The position numbers were made by a program, and so were the translations under genes. This document shows positions 1 through 7,925 of a DNA stretch of 64,000 nt, in pieces. Each line of letters opens with the position of its first letter. Position 1 is the stretch's first letter. The notes under the pieces were generated by a model. It worked only from the letters and a program-made list of their open reading frames with translations. It was not told the origin of the DNA and did no database searches. This DNA comes from JBEHWX01 sp048498995 (GTDB taxonomy: Bacteria > Bacteroidota > Ignavibacteria > OLB7), in contig JBEHWX010000009.1 in assembly GCA_048498995.1 (NCBI GenBank), positions 32,127 to 96,126 on the forward strand, given 5' to 3'.

Positions 1-4
1 ACGC

Positions 5-907
5 ATGGATCCGGAACTCAAGCCATTGGATCAGCAGGTTATCGTCATCACTGGTGCCTCCAGCGGCATCGGGCTGGCGACGGCGGAGACCGCTTCGGCG
101 CGTGGCGCCAGGCTGGTCCTGACCGCCAGGAGCGAGGACGCGCTGGGTGAGATCGCGCGGCGACTCAACGACGCCGGCGGCGAGGCGATCTACGTGGCGG
201 CCGACGTGGCCGACCGCGCCCAGGTGGAGCGCGTGGCCCAGGCGGCCATCGAGCACTTCGGCCGCATCGATACATGGATCAACGACGCGGGCGTCAGCAT
301 CTACGGACGTCTCGATCAGGTCAGCGAGGACGATGCGCGCCGGCTGTTCGACACGAACTTCTGGGGCGTGGTCAACGGCTCGCTCGTCGCGCTTCCGCTG
401 CTGAAGCGTCAGGGAGGAGCGCTGATCAACATCGGCAGCGAGGTCTCCGAGGCGGTGGTGCCGCTGCAGGGGATGTATTCGGCCTCGAAGCACGCCGTGA
501 AGGGCTTTACCGACGCGCTCCGCGTGGAGCAGGAAGAAGTGGCCGAGGCTCCGATCTCGATCACCCTGATCCAGCCGACCGCGGTGGACACTCCGTTCCC
601 GCAGCACGCGCGGAACTACATGGACTGGGAGCCGAAGCTGCCGACGCCGCAGCTCGATCCCTACGAGGTGGCCGACGCGATCCTCGACGCGGCCGTCAGC
701 CCCACCCGCGACAAGCGCGTCGGCGGCATGTCCAAGCTGAACACGACGATCGCCAAGATCGCGCCGGGACTCGGCGACAAGATGTCCGCCAAACAGGCCG
801 ATCGCCAGCAGTACGACGAGGCGCCCCGCCATCCGGAGGGGATTCTCTTCGAGCCGGCCGATGCCGGAAACGTCTACGGCAGCGGCGGCCGCGAGAAGAA
901 GGACTAA
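5..907 (+). CDS. SDR-family NAD(P)-dependent oxidoreductase
   Basis: A 300-residue classical-type short-chain dehydrogenase, predicted cytosolic. The nucleotide-binding motif TGASSGIG is at residues 16-23 and the catalytic Ser145, Tyr158 and Lys162 (Y-SASK) are in the usual order. The structural NNAG motif reads NDAG at 93-96, a conservative deviation. The motif QGMYSASKHAVKGF around the catalytic Tyr is typical of the subgroup usually annotated only as SDR family oxidoreductase; the substrate cannot be read from the sequence. The ATG at position 5 fits the usual N-terminal distance to the Rossmann motif, but the window edge leaves no room to see a ribosome binding site, so an upstream start is possible. 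It is followed by a G-homopolymer and no co-directional close neighbour. Confidence 0.9.
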   Translation: MDPELKPLDQQVIVITGASSGIGLATAETASARGARLVLTARSEDALGEIARRLNDAGGEAIYVAADVADRAQVERVAQAAIEHFGRIDTWINDAGVSIYGRLDQVSEDDARRLFDTNFWGVVNGSLVALPLLKRQGGALINIGSEVSEAVVPLQGMYSASKHAVKGFTDALRVEQEEVAEAPISITLIQPTAVDTPFPQHARNYMDWEPKLPTPQLDPYEVADAILDAAVSPTRDKRVGGMSKLNTTIAKIAPGLGDKMSAKQADRQQYDEAPRHPEGILFEPADAGNVYGSGGREKKD

Positions 908-947
908 CCCCCCTTCCCTCCCGAAGCCAGCCGGACGATACCGGAGC

Positions 948-962
948 GGGGGGGGGGGGGGG
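948..962 (+). repeat. 15-nt G homopolymer
   Basis: An uninterrupted run of 15 G lies 40 bases after the SDR stop codon in non-coding sequence. Such tracts are prone to slippage and to sequencing error; no reading frame crosses it that I believe to be real. Confidence 0.8.
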
Positions 963-1143
963 TGGGGAGAAAAGAAGCGGCGCGGAGCATCCTCGAACAG
1001 AGAGAAGCTCCGCGCCCGCTTCATTGCAGTGCGCCATCACGAATCGCCAGCACCACCGGAACGCCCCCTCCCCTGTCGCGTGCATGATGATCCGGCGCCG
1101 GCCACGCGCGCCGCGACGTTACCCGTGATGCGGAGAGCCTGAC

Positions 1144-1563
1144 ATGCCGTTGCGAAGGAGCACCAGACAGCGTGGACAGAGCTTCGTGGAGTACTACGCG
1201 GCATTGTCCCAGGATAGTAAGCCCGACTTTGCCAACGCGGGCCGGGCGATGCTCGAACTGCTCCCTCGTATCGAAGAGATCTGCGCGCCGGCGGATGTAT
1301 GGGGGCTGATCTCACATTGCGACCTCGTGCTTCTTGCCAGGGACGACTACAGCTCATCCAGGCTGATCACGATAATGCCTCCATACGATGGGGCATACCG
1401 GATTGAACATTACATACCGGGTGATCGAGCTCCCTGGTGGGGAAGATCGACCAAGGAGCTGACGGAGGATGTTGCCGAGGCGGTTCACATGATCCGTAGC
1501 GCCATGATCAACTGCCGCGCCTGGCCGGAGCTCGGCGATAACGCGGGCGAGAGCCGGGACTGA
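1144..1563 (+). CDS. Hypothetical protein, 139 aa
   Basis: I do not recognise this family. The 139-residue protein has no signal peptide or membrane segment, a basic N-terminus (RRSTRQR) and then mixed alpha/beta-looking sequence with a hydrophobic LVLLAR stretch and a Trp-Trp pair near residue 98. Codon use and GC at third positions match the neighbours, which supports real coding. It lies 236 bp after the SDR gene and 67 bp before another small unknown gene on the same strand; the pair could be co-transcribed. Size and lack of features are like single-domain cytosolic proteins of the immunity or DUF type, but that is only an impression. Confidence 0.6.
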   Translation: MPLRRSTRQRGQSFVEYYAALSQDSKPDFANAGRAMLELLPRIEEICAPADVWGLISHCDLVLLARDDYSSSRLITIMPPYDGAYRIEHYIPGDRAPWWGRSTKELTEDVAEAVHMIRSAMINCRAWPELGDNAGESRD

Positions 1564-1630
1564 GATCGGAGCCTTGCCCGCCGATCTCGCCGACGTGACA
1601 TCACCATCTCATCAAACGAGCGGACACGCC

Positions 1631-2107
1631 ATGAACCATATTGAAGCTCGTGTCGAGCCACTTGGGCACCCGCCACGACCACGCCTGGCCGTCTACCTGG
1701 ATGGCATGGCACTCGACCTCCTCGTCGAACAGCTTTCCGGCGAAAAGCCGCAGTTCGGCCTGATGCCCGTATTCGATGATAGCCTCTCCCGCGTCGAGGA
1801 GCGTGCGATTGTCTGGACGCGTATTCTTCCCCGTGTGGGGCGGACCACGATTGCGCCGGTTCTCGTCTGTGCCTCCGATGCTGATTTCTGCTCATGGGTT
1901 GTCATGGCCGAAGTCGAGTCGCGTCGTGATGAAATACTCTGGCGCCGATTCGGATTCGAAGTCTCTCCAGACTGCGGCGTCGCGAGTCTCGGTAGCGAGA
2001 TGCAATGGATCGAGGGAAGCGGGCCCTATGTTTTCCCGCGCGAGGACTATGAGCTTTTTCTTGCCGACTGCGCGCGCATCGGTTTTGAAACGTGGGGCAG
2101 GGAATAG
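1631..2107 (+). CDS. Hypothetical protein, 158 aa
   Basis: Unrecognised cytosolic protein. The frame is open from 1574, but I place the start at 1631 (MNHIEARVEP) because the upstream stretch is low in typical coding character. The sequence is acidic, with a strand-rich N-terminal half (RLAVYLDGMALDLLVEQL) and a Trp/Phe-rich C-terminal half. There is no signal peptide or membrane segment. It shares orientation and small size with the preceding gene. No function is proposed. Confidence 0.6.
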   Translation: MNHIEARVEPLGHPPRPRLAVYLDGMALDLLVEQLSGEKPQFGLMPVFDDSLSRVEERAIVWTRILPRVGRTTIAPVLVCASDADFCSWVVMAEVESRRDEILWRRFGFEVSPDCGVASLGSEMQWIEGSGPYVFPREDYELFLADCARIGFETWGRE

Positions 2108-2253
2108 TGATGCGCCGGCGCTCGCTCGGTCCTATCCACGATGCTCCGTAGATTCCCCACCCGCGGCCGCCCCGGATGGTAGCGCGGCGCACACGAGCTC
2201 GACTCCCCCGCGCCGAGGGGCGGCTCTACGAATCGACACTCCGGAACAACGAC

Positions 2254-2604
2254 ATGACCGACGATCGCGATATCATCACGCGTGCCTACGCCGCCTTCAA
2301 CGCTCGGGACATCGAGAGCGTGCTCTCGTTGATGCGCTCCGATGTGCTCTGGCCCAACGGCATGGAAGGTGGCCATGTGCGCGGCCACGACGGCGTGCGC
2401 GAGTACTGGGAGCGGCAGTGGGGGATGATCGATCCCCGCGTCGATCCGGTGAGGATCGCGCCCGACGATGAGGGGCGCATCGTGGTCGATGTCCATCAGG
2501 TGGTGCGCGATCTCTCCGGTACCCTGCTGCTGGATACCATGATCCGCCATATCTACAACATCGAGGATGGGCTGATCCGGGAGATGGAGATCCGGGAGAT
2601 GTGA
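2254..2604 (+). CDS. NTF2-like (SnoaL-type) protein
   Basis: A 116-residue single-domain protein of the NTF2/SnoaL-like cone-fold superfamily. The N-terminal ITRAYAAFNARDIESVLSLM and the VLWPN, REYW and VVDVHQVVRDLSG blocks follow the helix-helix-strand pattern seen in this group, which contains small isomerases, hydrolases and many proteins of unknown role. The frame is open from 2176 but the start at 2254 (MTDDRDIITRAYAAF) gives the canonical N-terminus. No substrate can be inferred; the pocket residues are not those of a named enzyme that I can identify. It stands alone between small genes of unrelated type. Confidence 0.8.
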   Translation: MTDDRDIITRAYAAFNARDIESVLSLMRSDVLWPNGMEGGHVRGHDGVREYWERQWGMIDPRVDPVRIAPDDEGRIVVDVHQVVRDLSGTLLLDTMIRHIYNIEDGLIREMEIREM

Positions 2605-2706
2605 TCCCGGACGCTCATCGCGCGCGGCGCCAATCCCCGGTGTGAGATCGCAATGGACCGTACAGGCGGCCCGGTGGCCGGCACCATCCGTGCACCGACA
2701 TCCTGA

Positions 2707-2731
2707 CGCACGCTGAAGACGTGCGCCTACC
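2707..2731 (+). repeat. REP-like hairpin, single arm (family A)
   Basis: Stem CGCACG, loop CTGAAGA, stem CGTGCG, followed by CCTACC. On the opposite strand this is the GTAG tetranucleotide followed by the hairpin, the arrangement recognised by RAYT transposases. No inverted partner arm is visible nearby. Confidence 0.75.
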
Positions 2732-2759
2732 CGGATGCGCGATTACCGGCCCTCTCTCT

Positions 2760-2787
2760 GTACGGGCGGCCCCCTGTGGCCGCCCCC
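2760..2787 (+). repeat. Palindromic repeat, family C copy 1
   Basis: GTAC followed by an 8-bp stem GGGCGGCC, loop CCCTGT and GGCCGCCC. The same element is present three more times inside the second RAYT gene (41906-42080). Confidence 0.75.
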
Positions 2788-2916
2788 ACCGCGCCATGGA
2801 TGAACCTGTTTGTATGCGCATTCGATAGGCCGGACATACCCGTATCTCACCCAGAGCGTTTCCGGCACTCACCTTCTCCACCTGTATATCGCGCTCAGGG
2901 GAATACTCATCAGGTC

Positions 2917-3594
2917 ATGACGCAACGCCACGCGCTGATAGCGAACCTCGCGACGGCATTCCTCGCCCTGCCATCGGAGCCGACGCTCCGGATCGCGATC
3001 GACGGCGTCGACGGGGCCGGGAAAACCACGTTTGCCGATGAGCTGGCGGCCGAGCTCGCTCCATCGGGACGCCAGATCATCCGCGCGTCGATCGATGGAT
3101 TCCATCATCCACGCTCGGTCCGCTACCGGCGGGGATCATCCTCGCCTCGCGGCTTCTTCGAGGACTCCTACGATTACGCGACCCTCGTCCGCCTCCTGCT
3201 CGATCCGCTGGGACCCGAAGGGAGCGGGATCTTCCGTCGCGCGGCGTTCGACCACACCACCGACATGCCGGTCGAGGCTCCCGAGGAGCGGGCACTCCCC
3301 GACGCGATCCTTCTGCTGGACGGTATCTTCCTTCATCGTCCGGAGCTTCGCGGATACTGGGACGTCTCGATCTTTCTCGACGTCGATTTCGCCATCTCCA
3401 TCCCCCGCTGCGCCGCGCGGGGTGACGGCTCCCCGGATCCCGACGCTCCCTCCAACCGCCGCTACGTGGAGGGGCAGCGGATCTACCTCTCGACCTGCGC
3501 GCCGAGCGATCTGGCCACCATCGTAATCGACAACCGCGATCTTGCCGCGCCTCGCATCATCCGCTCTTCCCTTCCCTCTTCTCCCCCACGATGA
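2917..3594 (+). CDS. Uridine-kinase-like P-loop phosphotransferase
   Basis: A 225-residue P-loop NTPase of the uridine/nucleoside kinase-like group. Walker A (GVDGAGKT) is at residues 30-37, followed by the IDGFHH motif that in uridine kinases contributes to substrate binding and catalysis, and by LLLDGIFLHRPEL, the Walker-B-like strand with the lid region after it. The family phosphorylates uridine/cytidine or related small hydroxyl substrates with ATP or GTP in the cytosol; many stand-alone members have no proven substrate. I place the start at 2917 (MTQRHALIANLA), the conserved N-terminus, rather than 2776, because the upstream codons run through a repeat-bearing intergenic region. It is not in an obvious operon. 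Confidence 0.82.
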   Translation: MTQRHALIANLATAFLALPSEPTLRIAIDGVDGAGKTTFADELAAELAPSGRQIIRASIDGFHHPRSVRYRRGSSSPRGFFEDSYDYATLVRLLLDPLGPEGSGIFRRAAFDHTTDMPVEAPEERALPDAILLLDGIFLHRPELRGYWDVSIFLDVDFAISIPRCAARGDGSPDPDAPSNRRYVEGQRIYLSTCAPSDLATIVIDNRDLAAPRIIRSSLPSSPPR

Positions 3595-3844
3595 TCTGGC
3601 GAAGCATGACGTCGATCATGTACGCTCCCTCCGCGATCCCGTAGAATGCGGGCGTCGTGCGAGAGCCCGGCTCCCGCGTGACCAGGAGATCTCGATCATT
3701 CCCGATCATCGGGAGAACGGAGCCACGCATGAGCCGCTATCGACATGGGACCGCGTTCTTCTCGTCCATCACTCCGCCGTCGGCGGCCCGAAGCCGTTGC
3801 ATCCACGAATGCCATCGCCACGGCGTGATGACGCGGGAGGCCTC

Positions 3845-4414
3845 ATGAGCGGCATCGATCGGTTCATGCCCATCTCGGATGTGCGGGAGCGGCAGGAGGT
3901 GGTGGTGCATGCTCCCGCGCCGCTCGCCTTCGAGGTCGCGTGCCGGTTCGATCTTCAATCGATCCCGATCGTGCACGCGATCTTCAGGCTGCGCGCGCTC
4001 GTGCTGCGCGTTCCGTTCGAGGGAATGCAGGGAGGATTGGTGGAGGAGACGGAGAAGATCGGCTGGGGGCGGCTTGCATTCACGCCGGACCGGGAGCTGG
4101 TGATGGGCTCGGCGACGCGGCCCTGGCTCGGCCGGGTGACATTCCACCCGGTGCCTCCCGAGATGTTCGTCGCGTTCGATGAGCCGGACATGGTGAAGAT
4201 CGTCTGGACGATCGAGGCGGAGCCGCTGGCGCCGGATCGCGCGCGGCTGGTGACGCAGACCCGCGTGGTCGCCACCGATCCGGAGGCGCTGCGGAAGTTC
4301 AAGGCCTACTGGCGGAAGTTCTCGATCGGCATCATCGCGATTCGCTGGCTGGCGCTGCGGACGATCCGGCGCATCGCCGAGCGTCGATATCGGGCCGGGG
4401 GATCGGTGACGTGA
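3845..4414 (+). CDS. SRPBCC-like protein
   Basis: A 189-residue protein that looks like a START/SRPBCC (Bet v1-like) domain: an N-terminal VVVHAPAPLAFEVACRFD block, a central strand-rich section, the typical VTFHPVPPEMFVAFDEP and VTQTRVVATDPEALRKFKAYWR segments and a C-terminal helix with IIAIRWLALRTIRR. The family binds small hydrophobic ligands; no ligand is known for this type. The start at 3845 (MSGIDRFMPISD) is chosen because the open frame upstream, from 3542, overlaps the kinase 3' end and is not conserved-looking. It follows the kinase by 250 bases on the same strand. The C-terminal hydrophobic helix might be membrane-associated. Confidence 0.7.
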   Translation: MSGIDRFMPISDVRERQEVVVHAPAPLAFEVACRFDLQSIPIVHAIFRLRALVLRVPFEGMQGGLVEETEKIGWGRLAFTPDRELVMGSATRPWLGRVTFHPVPPEMFVAFDEPDMVKIVWTIEAEPLAPDRARLVTQTRVVATDPEALRKFKAYWRKFSIGIIAIRWLALRTIRRIAERRYRAGGSVT

Positions 4415-4860
4415 GCTCGATGCCTGGCACATCTCCCCGCCCCCGACACCTTCCTTCTCGTCTTGCATCGGCGATACATGGGGCTCGATACCATGGTGAA
4501 TGCCACCCCGGCGACAGCTCCGTGCCGAATCATCCTATTATTGACTCCTCACCCCCTCCAAACATTGCAAATGGAGATGCGTGAAACGCCGTATTGTATG
4601 GCCAAACGATTAAACTTCTGTAAGAAGGGCGATTTTAGCCCAAATCTTTCGATACGGTCTGTTACATGTGCCTAAAATCGTTGCGGAAAGCAATGGCATC
4701 GGATTGGAGATATATCAGAAAGGAAGCCGAGAGAGAACGTCCCAACCGGGACCCCGACAAAGCCAGACGGTGAACCGGGATAATCGACGCGGAATTCTCG
4801 ACCGACTCCAGGTGTAGAAATAGAGGAAATGTGAAAAGTGTAATGTGGGAGGAAAGTGTC
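4415..4860. other. AT-richer intergenic region upstream of outer-membrane gene
   Basis: About 445 bases, noticeably richer in A/T than its surroundings (especially 4540-4700), with no convincing gene. It probably holds the promoter and leader of the outer-membrane protein gene at 4861, including the inverted repeat annotated separately. Confidence 0.6.
4630..4680 (+). promoter_or_regulatory. Inverted repeat upstream of outer-membrane gene
   Basis: CGATTTTAG at 4630-4638 and its exact complement CTAAAATCG at 4672-4680 are separated by 33 bases. This may be a transcription-factor operator or a long-looped leader hairpin for the gene at 4861. Which of these it is cannot be told from the sequence. 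Confidence 0.4.
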
Positions 4861-5655
4861 ATGAAGACGAAGAACTTCTCTAAGATGGTGGCCCTGGTGG
4901 CGTGCATTGGTGTTGGCGTGGCTGTCGAATCGTCGAATGCTCAGATGACCCTCGAGCCAAACGGCCCGAAGATCAGCCAGCCGATTCAGGAATTCTTCAT
5001 GGGACAGACGGTGTACACGAGGGATCAGGGTGAGACCGAGATCAGCCTCGGTGGCAGCCATCGTCGCGACGGTGATCTTCGCCTGACCACGCTGACCGGC
5101 CGCGCCGAGTACGGTGTGACCGACAAGCTTCAGCTGCAGGCCGAGTTCCCGATGAGCATGGTCGACCATCCGGGTGGCTCTCTGGTGACGACCACGGGTG
5201 ACAATCTCCAGGTTGGCGCGATGTACAGCCTGCTGCCGGGCGGCACCGACCCGATCGCTCTGTCGGCCGCGATGGACGTGCAGTTCCCGACCGGAAGCTC
5301 GTTCAGCCCGAACTATCAGAACACGGTTGTCTACAAGCCGAACCTGATCGTCGCTCGTGACTTCGGTCCGACGCAGATCCACGCGAACGCTCAGGCCGAG
5401 ATCCCGGGCAACGGCGCCTCGTCGGCCCTGAACTACAACGTCGGTGCGGTGCTCCCGCTCGGTGTGGTGGCTCCGACGCTCGAGCTGAATGGTCGCTCGA
5501 TCAACACGTCGACCAACGAGATCTATGCGACGCCGGGCCTCTACTACCGCGCTTCGGACCGCGCCGAGTTTGGTGTCGGTGTGCCGATCCCGGTCAGCGA
5601 TCAGGCTCGCACGCTGGGCACCCAGGTGATGGCCAAGTTCAACGTCCGCTTCTAA
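4861..5655 (+). CDS. Outer-membrane beta-barrel (transporter-like) protein
   Basis: A 264-residue exported protein. Residues 1-27 form a signal peptide (Lys-rich start, hydrophobic core, cleavage predicted after SNA). The mature part has alternating polar/hydrophobic strands with many Gly and aromatic residues, e.g. TEISLGGSHRR, LQLQAEFPMSM and QVGAMYSLLPGG, and ends in KFNVRF with the terminal Phe typical of barrels inserted by BAM. It resembles barrel proteins often annotated as transporters of the phenol-meta or MetA-pathway type, but I see no substrate-specific motif. The start is fixed by the GGAGG at about 4849. Its strongly preferred codon set (for example CTG, GGT, CGC, ATC) suggests high expression. 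A strong hairpin terminator follows at 5753. Confidence 0.75.
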   Translation: MKTKNFSKMVALVACIGVGVAVESSNAQMTLEPNGPKISQPIQEFFMGQTVYTRDQGETEISLGGSHRRDGDLRLTTLTGRAEYGVTDKLQLQAEFPMSMVDHPGGSLVTTTGDNLQVGAMYSLLPGGTDPIALSAAMDVQFPTGSSFSPNYQNTVVYKPNLIVARDFGPTQIHANAQAEIPGNGASSALNYNVGAVLPLGVVAPTLELNGRSINTSTNEIYATPGLYYRASDRAEFGVGVPIPVSDQARTLGTQVMAKFNVRF

Positions 5656-5752
5656 GACTCGGTCCGAACAGGATCGACCGGAGAATCGAACGACGCGATC
5701 GAGATGATGATGGAATCGAAATGATGGTGATGATGTGTTGATGTGATGAAAG

Positions 5753-5786
5753 CAACGCCGGTCCGGGTTTTCCCGGGCCGGCGTTG
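5753..5786 (+). terminator. Hairpin terminator of outer-membrane gene
   Basis: A 15-bp stem with a TTTT loop (left arm 5753-5767, right arm 5772-5786, one G-T pair), about 100 bases after the stop codon. It is followed by TCGTTT, only a weak T tract. Its AACGCCGG core is shared with the hairpin at 11686-11719. Confidence 0.75.
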
Positions 5787-6170
5787 TCGTTTGATGCCCC
5801 CAGGTCGACGCCATGCGGCCGCGTTCCCGGATGACGTGCCGCGCTCCCCCGCGGCGCATCGGCGCGTGATCGGTCAACGCACGATCGCCGGCGCGAGATG
5901 AAGCCGCTGCCGATGCGGCGCGCGTGCTCGCGGCGTCAGGAAGCGTGGGGAGTCACATTCCGTCGGCGCCGGCGTCATAGCTCTGTGTGTTTGGGTATAT
6001 GGAATGTGCACGGCCCGGTGGCTCACTGCCGCCGGGCCGCGTCGTTTCCGGGAGAGCACCACGGACCCGCCGCCGATGGAATGCTGGGCGGTGCCGCGCG
6101 CCGCTCGGTCGTGGGGGGATGCCGTTCGCGCGCGCCTCGAGCTGGCTGGACAGGCGGCGGCGGGTGCAAA

Positions 6171-6202
6171 CGAAAAGCGCCCGTCGTTGCCGACGGGCGC
6201 TT
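6171..6202 (-). terminator. Intrinsic terminator of RRM protein gene
   Basis: A 12-bp stem (6175-6186 with 6191-6202), loop TTGC, and on the minus strand a TTTTCGTTT tract directly after it. It sits about 40 bases past the stop codon of the RRM gene at 6240. Confidence 0.85.
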
Positions 6203-6239
6203 CCGTGAGAATTCTCATCGACCAGAGGTCGGCGCGGGA

Positions 6240-6629
6240 TTAATAGTCCCGACGTCCGCCGCCGCCGCCGTAGCCACCACGGCTGCCGCCGCCACCGTAG
6301 CCACCGCCACGGCTTCCGCCGCCGCCACCGTAACCGCCACGGCTTCCGCCGCCGCCGCCGAAGCCGCCACCACCACGCTCCTCGCGCGGGCGAGCCTCGT
6401 TGACCGTCAGGTTACGGCCGTTGATCTCGACACCGCTGAAGCTGTGGATGGCGTTCTCCCCCTCTTCGCGGCTCGACATCTGCACGAAGCCGAAGCCCTT
6501 CGAACGACCGGTGTCGCGATCGGTGATGACCGTGGCCGACTCGACCGTGCCGCAGGAGGCGAACAACTCGGCAAGATCCTCGCTGGTGGTCCCGTAGGAA
6601 AGGTTTCCTACATACAATTTCATCGACAT
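6240..6629 (-). CDS. RRM-type RNA-binding protein with glycine-rich tail
   Basis: A 129-residue single-RRM protein. RNP2 (LYVGNL) is at residues 5-10 and RNP1 (KGFGFVQM) at 44-51. The region after about residue 86 is a low-complexity tail of Gly with RGG/RGGY repeats that is expected to be disordered and to bind RNA unspecifically. Bacterial members of this family bind single-stranded RNA and are often induced by cold. The start is set by a GGGGAGG motif 11 bases before the ATG. It is paralogous to the protein at 11758-12111, with which it also shares leader sequence, so both are probably controlled in the same way. A classic T-tract terminator follows. Confidence 0.92.
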   Translation of the reverse strand: MSMKLYVGNLSYGTTSEDLAELFASCGTVESATVITDRDTGRSKGFGFVQMSSREEGENAIHSFSGVEINGRNLTVNEARPREERGGGGFGGGGGSRGGYGGGGGSRGGGYGGGGSRGGYGGGGGRRDY

Positions 6630-6845
6630 AACTACTGATTCCTCCCCGGATGGGGATGTTGGGAAGCGAGAACAGGATGCGCTTCGGAGGGACGGTGGCA
6701 GCGAAGTCTTCTCTGGTTCTGGCTCGGTTGAGCGTTTGTTTTCTTGATTGCGATCTGCCTCTCCTTACCAACCTCCTGACGCAATCCGATACGATTCGTC
6801 AGGCACCGCCAATCGATCCGAGAGGCACGAACGGCGCTAAACTAG
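6630..6845 (-). promoter_or_regulatory. Conserved leader/promoter of RRM gene, copy 1
   Basis: About 215 bases upstream of the RRM gene align with those upstream of the paralogue at 12111. Shared blocks (plus strand) are CCGGATGG (6646-6653), GATGCGCTTCG (6676-6686), GTGGCAGCGAAGT (6695-6707) and GGCACCGCCAAT (6802-6813). The second and third blocks can pair (CTTCG with CGAAG) into a hairpin. A perfect 11-bp stem with one bulge (6775-6803) lies next to the distal block. Confidence 0.6.
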
Positions 6846-7002
6846 CATGACATCGTTTTGCAACCAAACAAAAAAATGTTTGCATCGCCTGAAATCGCCC
6901 CGTTTCGTCACTTTTCCCTCGTCCGAGTGTCGATTCGGGGCATTCTCGGGGGAGTCGGGAGCCCCAATCCTCCCTTCTCCACTTCTCCCTTTCGCCTCGA
7001 CC
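6846..7002 (-). other. AT-rich spacer with possible terminator
   Basis: The spacer contains a short palindrome around 6866-6883 (CAAACA and TGTTTG flanking an A run) that could terminate the minus-strand S1-like gene at 7003. No gene is seen. Confidence 0.35.
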
Positions 7003-7611
7003 CTATTCCGGAAATATCAGCTCCAGCTGCTCCTCTCCCTTCCGATCGGCCTGGGGAAGGCTCCTCGGCTTCTTCCCCATGAAGCGCTTGAAGCGGAGAA
7101 GAAACTCCGCCTGGCGATCGTTGTAGCCGATCACCTCCACGTAGACCATCTGCTCCAGCGGACGGCTCGGGATCGAGCCGATCATCGCGGCCAGACGCTC
7201 CACCGCCTCCGGGTTCTCCTCCTTCCGGATCACCCCGAGGAAGCTCTCCTTCAGATCGACGAACACCCGCCCCAGCGCGATCAGCTTCACCTCGGCGGCC
7301 GCGCGCGCGCCGAGCGGCCAGCGCTCCTTGGCGGCGCGCCACCGTTTGCCGATATCGTAATGCTCCTCCAGCATGCTCACCGCGATCCGCGGCATCACGG
7401 CGTCGCCGTCGGCGTCCACCAGGATCACCGTCACCGGGATCGTGCTGCCGCGATCGGTCTCCCGCTGAAACGCCGTCACCTCCTTCTTCCCTTTCGCGAT
7501 GAACGGGAGCTCCAGCAGCGCCCGATGTCCGTCGGGAAGACGGACCCATGTGCCGAACTGGGCGTGCTCGATGACCGTGGCATCGAGGATATCGCCGACG
7601 GAGACCGCCAT
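7003..7611 (-). CDS. S1-like hypothetical protein
   Basis: A 202-residue cytosolic protein. The N-terminal 35 residues (VGDILDATVIEHAQFGTWV, then RLPDGHRALLEL) have the strand pattern of an S1/OB-fold RNA-binding domain. The rest (ITVILVDADGDAVMPRIAVSM, the VKLIALGRVFVDLKESF block and a charged C-terminal helix LLRFKRFMGKKPRSLPQ) is unfamiliar to me. No catalytic motif is visible. It is encoded alone on the minus strand, upstream of the RRM gene but separated by the RRM leader. An RNA-binding role is only a guess from the OB-like N-terminus. Confidence 0.6.
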   Translation of the reverse strand: MAVSVGDILDATVIEHAQFGTWVRLPDGHRALLELPFIAKGKKEVTAFQRETDRGSTIPVTVILVDADGDAVMPRIAVSMLEEHYDIGKRWRAAKERWPLGARAAAEVKLIALGRVFVDLKESFLGVIRKEENPEAVERLAAMIGSIPSRPLEQMVYVEVIGYNDRQAEFLLRFKRFMGKKPRSLPQADRKGEEQLELIFPE

Positions 7612-7925
7612 GCTACGTCGCTCCGGAAGGAAGTGTGGAGAATCGCGCGTGAGGTGGCTCGCCGATGCGGGAGAGGGTCGTGAGCCAGGGCCGAAAGCTA
7701 CCGCGGATGCCGGATTCCGACAAGAGGCCCTCCGGACGGCGCCGCGCGATCGCTTCCGGGAGGGTGATCTCTCCGAGAGATTCCTCTCTCTCCGGGATAT
7801 TCGCGGAGATTCGTCCGATCGTGATCTGCGTCAGGGATTCCGCGACGACGGGAGCATAGCTTGCGCGTGATGCCCGCCCATGCCCTCGGCGCGCGCTGGA
7901 GCAGATCATTCACGGAGTCCGCATC
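7612..7925. other. Intergenic region
   Basis: About 310 bases between divergent genes, presumably with both promoters. A 98-codon minus-strand frame is open here but has no recognisable domain or good ribosome binding site; I do not call it. Confidence 0.4.

Larger units (their letters stand above)
2605..2916. other. Intergenic region with two palindromic repeats
   Basis: About 310 bases with no convincing gene. It contains one REP-like hairpin arm (2707-2731) and one copy of the second hairpin family (2760-2787), only 28 bases apart. Open frames here are repeat-derived. Confidence 0.6.
5656..6239. other. Intergenic region between convergent genes
   Basis: About 580 bases with two terminators facing each other (5753-5786 and 6171-6202). 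A GAT/ATG-rich low-complexity stretch lies at 5700-5750. Other open frames here look spurious. Confidence 0.6.

Noticed and set aside
7613..7909. 98-codon minus-strand frame between the S1-like and membrane protein genes
   Set aside because: No domain, no clear ribosome binding site; the region must hold two promoters.
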